Source of the DNA: Bacteroidales bacterium UBA5515
Lineage (GTDB): Bacteria > Bacteroidota > Bacteroidia > Bacteroidales > P3
Assembly (NCBI GenBank): GCA_002423895.1
Contig: DIOL01000031.1
Coordinates: 1 to 28,683, forward strand
DNA length: 28,683 nt
Direction: 5' to 3'
Made by a program: the position numbers and the translations under genes. Positions 25,382-28,683 of this stretch are shown in pieces; the first letter of the stretch is position 1, and each line of letters starts with the position of its first letter. The notes under the pieces were generated by a model. It did not search any database and was not told the DNA's origin. It saw only the letters and a program-made list of their open reading frames with translations.

Positions 25382-27841
25382 ATGATGAGAAATAATAAAT
25401 TGGAATTTAAGATTGGGTTTGTCCAAGTTAGAGAATCGCTTAAAAGTTTATGTTTGAGTGACGGGGGTAGAAGTTTTGTTGATAAGTTGGAGTTTTTAAC
25501 TTCCTATAATAAGATTATTGAGTTATTAGGTATTACAGAGGAATTTAGACAGATATTTGTTTCAAATGAAACTTTCCCTTCCGATAATTATTTTGATATG
25601 CGTGGTGAGCTTCAAAGGCTAAAGCTTTTGGGAACATTCATTTCTCAGAATTCTCTTTTTGATTTAAAATCTTCTTTAATTACTATAAATGAATGCCTTT
25701 TATTCTTCTCCAAAAGCGATGAGAATAAGTTCCCCTTACTTAGCAATTTATCTAATGGAGTATATGTGAATAGAAACCTTTTAAACATTTGCTTGAAGTT
25801 AATTGATTCTAAAGGAGATTTCAATGATGATGCATCTGATTATTTATATATTATTCGTTCAAATCACAGAAAGAAGGTTTTGGAAGTTGATAAACAAATG
25901 AAAAGGATTTTACTCCATGTTAAAAAGGAGGGATGGTCTTTGGAGGATGCTGAGGTTTCTGTTCGTAATGGAAGATTGGTTATTCCAATTTCTTCTGCTA
26001 ATAAGAAAAGAATTAAGGGATTTGTACATGATGAGTCGCAAAGTGGACAAACATCCTATATTGAACCTGCAGAAATAGTAGAGTTGAATAATGAGATTAG
26101 AGAGTTGGAGCTTGAAGAAAGAAGGGAAATACTAAAAATCTTAATGGAATTTACCGATGTTTTGCGACCAGAGATAGATAATTTAATTAATGCATATTAT
26201 TTCCTGTCTAAAATTGACTTTATTAGAGCAAAAGCAAAATATGCACTACAAATTAAAGCAGGTAAACCTATTGTTGAAGATAGTACATTAATTAATTGGT
26301 TTGACGCTCGACATCCAATTCTTGAAGAGGCTTTGGAAAAGAATTCTAAAAAGATTGTTCCTTTAAGAATTGAACTGAATGCAAAAGACAGAATTCTTAT
26401 TATTTCAGGACCAAATGCTGGAGGGAAGAGCGTATGTTTGAAAACCGTTGGGCTTTTACAATATATGCTTCAATGTGGGTTGCTTATTCCTATGAGAGAA
26501 AGTTCAGAAGCAGGAATCTTCTCTTCATTATTTATTGATATAGGAGATGAACAATCAATAGAAAATGATTTAAGTACTTATTCTTCACATTTGTTAAGTA
26601 TGAAAAACTTGTGTGAAAGAGCAAATAATAAAACATTGTTTTTGATTGATGAATGTGGTACGGGAACCGACCCTACAATTGGAGGAGCAATTGCAGAGGC
26701 TGTTTTAGAGTTTTTGAATGATATGCAATCTTTTGGAGTTGTTACAACTCACTATTCCAATTTAAAGCTTTTGGCAGACAAACATGCATCAATTATAAAT
26801 GGAGCAATGCTTTTTGATCAAAATAACATGAGACCTTTATATAAGTTGTCAATTGGCAAGCCTGGCTCATCTTTTGCATTTGAAATTGCTCAAACAATTG
26901 GACTTCCAAAACAAATAGTAGATAAAGCGGTAGATAAAATTGGATCTTCCTACTTAGATTTTGAACAGCAGCTTCAACAATTGGAAGTAGATAAGATAGA
27001 GTTAAGGAAGAAAGAACAGGAGGTAAAGGTTGCCGATGAGCTGTTGTCTGAGGTTTTATTGAAATACAATAAGTTAAGTTCTGAATTAGAAGATAAAAAA
27101 CGAGTAATATTAAAACAAGCTAAGATAGAAGCAAAAGAAATTCTTCAAAATGCCACGCGCCAAATAGAAAATACTATTTCTCAAATCAAGGAGGCAAATG
27201 CCGACAAAGTGAAAACAAAGAAAATTAGAGAAGAATTTAATAAAGAGCAAATACATATTGAAAAAGAATTATCTGAATTTGAAAAGCAAGAGAAGAAAAA
27301 TGTTACAAATAAAGATATTTCAAATAAAAGTAAGGATATAGGAGTAAAAATTGACCTTAGTCCAATTATCATAGGAGATATTGTAAAGATTGGCGATGAG
27401 AACACATTTGCAGAAGTAATTTCAATCAAACGCAATAGATTAGAAGTTATTAGCAATAGCGTTAAGATGAGTATTGAGAAAAATAAGGTAATAAAGGTTG
27501 ATAAAAAGTCATTTTTAAAATCCAATTCTAAATTATATTCTCAGAAACAATCAGCATATTTGTCAGTTATTGATGAAATAAATGAAAAGAGAAAAACATT
27601 TAAAACGCAATTAGACCTTAGAGGAGAAAGAGCAGAAAATGCTTTAGAAAAACTAAGTCAGTTTATTGACCAGGCAAGATTACTTGGAGAAAGAGAAATT
27701 TCTGTTTTGCATGGTAAGGGAGATGGAATTTTAAAAACAATAATTCGAGATTACTTAAAAACTAATTCAGAAATAAAAATATTTAAGTCCGCACGTTTAG
27801 AGTTTGGGGGTGAAGGTATTACTATAATTACTTTAAATTAA
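25382..27841 (+). CDS. mutS2: Endonuclease MutS2
   Basis: 819 residues. Domain order is the helical core/lever (about 1-310) and the MutS-type ABC ATPase with Walker A GPNAGGKS (343-350) and Walker B LIDECGTGTDP (Asp423, Glu424). A long coiled coil follows (about 515-650), then a beta-rich KOW-like segment (about 660-710) and a C-terminal Smr domain with LDLRG (744-748) and HGKGDGILK (His777). No mismatch-recognition domain is present, which separates it from MutS. MutS2 proteins act against recombination intermediates and, in Bacillus, in rescue of collided ribosomes; which role applies here is unknown. Smr motif LDLRG (rather than LDVRG or similar) is compatible with nuclease activity. Confidence 0.95.
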   Translation: MMRNNKLEFKIGFVQVRESLKSLCLSDGGRSFVDKLEFLTSYNKIIELLGITEEFRQIFVSNETFPSDNYFDMRGELQRLKLLGTFISQNSLFDLKSSLITINECLLFFSKSDENKFPLLSNLSNGVYVNRNLLNICLKLIDSKGDFNDDASDYLYIIRSNHRKKVLEVDKQMKRILLHVKKEGWSLEDAEVSVRNGRLVIPISSANKKRIKGFVHDESQSGQTSYIEPAEIVELNNEIRELELEERREILKILMEFTDVLRPEIDNLINAYYFLSKIDFIRAKAKYALQIKAGKPIVEDSTLINWFDARHPILEEALEKNSKKIVPLRIELNAKDRILIISGPNAGGKSVCLKTVGLLQYMLQCGLLIPMRESSEAGIFSSLFIDIGDEQSIENDLSTYSSHLLSMKNLCERANNKTLFLIDECGTGTDPTIGGAIAEAVLEFLNDMQSFGVVTTHYSNLKLLADKHASIINGAMLFDQNNMRPLYKLSIGKPGSSFAFEIAQTIGLPKQIVDKAVDKIGSSYLDFEQQLQQLEVDKIELRKKEQEVKVADELLSEVLLKYNKLSSELEDKKRVILKQAKIEAKEILQNATRQIENTISQIKEANADKVKTKKIREEFNKEQIHIEKELSEFEKQEKKNVTNKDISNKSKDIGVKIDLSPIIIGDIVKIGDENTFAEVISIKRNRLEVISNSVKMSIEKNKVIKVDKKSFLKSNSKLYSQKQSAYLSVIDEINEKRKTFKTQLDLRGERAENALEKLSQFIDQARLLGEREISVLHGKGDGILKTIIRDYLKTNSEIKIFKSARLEFGGEGITIITLN

Positions 27842-27943
27842 AAATAAAATACTAAGGGAACAAAAATTAAACTATAAGTGTTATATATGCACAACTAAAT
27901 TTTTAATTATATAGAAATGAATAACAATATTATAATAAAAGAT

Positions 27944-28683
27944 ATGAAAAATAAATTTATTACAAAGTTACTGCTGACATTAGCTCTGGTTTTTAGTGTT
28001 AGCTTTGCTTTTTCACAAGCAGATGGAACCAATTTTGATTTCAATGCTTACACACCAGGCAACTATACTGGATGGAGAGGATATCAAGCTCAGAACAATA
28101 GTTCTGGAAGTACAATGTCATTATCTACATGGGTTGGATTTAATGATCCAGCCACTTGTTTTTGGCAAGGGGATAGATGCTTTATAATTAATAGTAATAT
28201 AAATGAAACTGACACAAGAGTTTCCTCAGGAACTAATATTTTAAAAAAGATACCAACAGGTTATGCTCGTTCTACACAAATTAACTGTGCTCAGAATAAT
28301 AAAAATACAAACATGCTTACTTATGACTTAGAAGTATCACCTCAAAACTGTTTGTTGACTTTCAATTATGCAATGGTTCTTGAAGCACCTGGTCATAGTG
28401 GTTACGCAAATCCTTTTTTCCAGATTAAAGTTATGAGTTTAAATGCTGCTGAAGCAGAAGATGGATTAGTTGAAGCTTGTGCAACATTTGAAGTTCAAGG
28501 AGATACTCCTGCTCCTGCTGGATGGAATACTTCAGGAAGTGGTTATAACGCAATTATATGGCAAAATTGGCGTCAAATATCTATGAATTTAACAAATTAC
28601 ATAGGCGAGAGAGTTAGAATTAAAGTTCTACTTGCTTCATGTTCTGCTAGTGGACACTGGGCCTATGGATATTTTGTAGGTAA
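27944..28683 (+). CDS. Secreted protein, 5' part only (runs off the window)
   Basis: The frame is open from 27944 to the window edge, with 246 residues visible. It starts with a clear signal peptide (MKNKFITKLLLTLALVFS to about SFAFSQA). An in-frame ATG at 27917 would add nine residues, but the later one gives the standard signal-peptide shape. The mature part is Asn/Ser/Thr-rich and beta-like, with several cysteines (ATCFWQGDRCF, SPQNCLLTF). It ends with RIKVLLASCSASGHWAYGYF, a pattern I associate with the N-terminal carbohydrate-binding-like domains of large Bacteroidota surface proteins that often end in PKD repeats or a T9SS sorting domain. The C-terminus is not visible, so function and secretion route are open. 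Confidence 0.8.
   Translation, partial: MKNKFITKLLLTLALVFSVSFAFSQADGTNFDFNAYTPGNYTGWRGYQAQNNSSGSTMSLSTWVGFNDPATCFWQGDRCFIINSNINETDTRVSSGTNILKKIPTGYARSTQINCAQNNKNTNMLTYDLEVSPQNCLLTFNYAMVLEAPGHSGYANPFFQIKVMSLNAAEAEDGLVEACATFEVQGDTPAPAGWNTSGSGYNAIIWQNWRQISMNLTNYIGERVRIKVLLASCSASGHWAYGYFVG

Overview
The window is chromosomal DNA from a member of the Bacteroidota, most likely a Bacteroidales-type anaerobe. Three things suggest this. The DNA is strongly AT-rich. Several genes are preceded by the Bacteroidota promoter pattern TTTG - about 19 nt - TAnnTTTG (clearest before tRNA-Cys, the wza-like gene and tnaA). The gene set also fits: a zinc-less SIRT5-like sirtuin, a DUF2520 protein, an M64 peptidase, a large AsmA-like protein, a fused Wzz/BY-kinase with a Tyr-rich tail, tryptophanase and MutS2. 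I see no phage, transposase, CRISPR array or toxin-antitoxin genes; most of the window is ordinary core genome.

Left part (1-13143), nearly all on the minus strand. A run of genes is read right to left: an Arg-rich rRNA pseudouridine synthase (RluB type), an AsmA-like envelope protein, gltX, a DUF2520 Rossmann protein, a sirtuin and miaB. From gltX to miaB the genes overlap or lie 1-5 nt apart, so they look like one transcription unit combining tRNA charging, tRNA modification and protein deacylation. A separate promoter at 4572-4602 then starts a two-gene polysaccharide export unit, a Wza-like lipoprotein and a Wzc-like co-polymerase/tyrosine kinase, closed by a hairpin terminator at 1177-1216. 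The kinase gene carries a one-base frameshift at an A5 run (3001-3005) and is read as two pieces. An Elp3-like radical SAM gene lies beyond it.

Middle (13143-15806). folE (plus) and lpxD (minus) converge. Between lpxD and tRNA-Cys is a gene-free stretch of about 570 bp. It holds the most unusual structure of the window: six 15-bp palindromes (consensus TATAATGCCATTAWA) whose centres are exactly 22 bp apart, nested in a 115-nt near-perfect palindrome, followed by two further pairs of short repeats. The tRNA has a textbook promoter and terminator.

Right part (15807-28683). A membrane-bound three-PAS histidine kinase overlaps an LpxL-type acyltransferase gene by 20 nt; these converge with polA, which follows an M64-type secreted metallopeptidase gene on the minus strand. 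tnaA (plus) has a strong promoter, a roughly 187-nt leader with a hairpin, and a terminator. mutS2 follows, then a secreted protein that runs off the window end.
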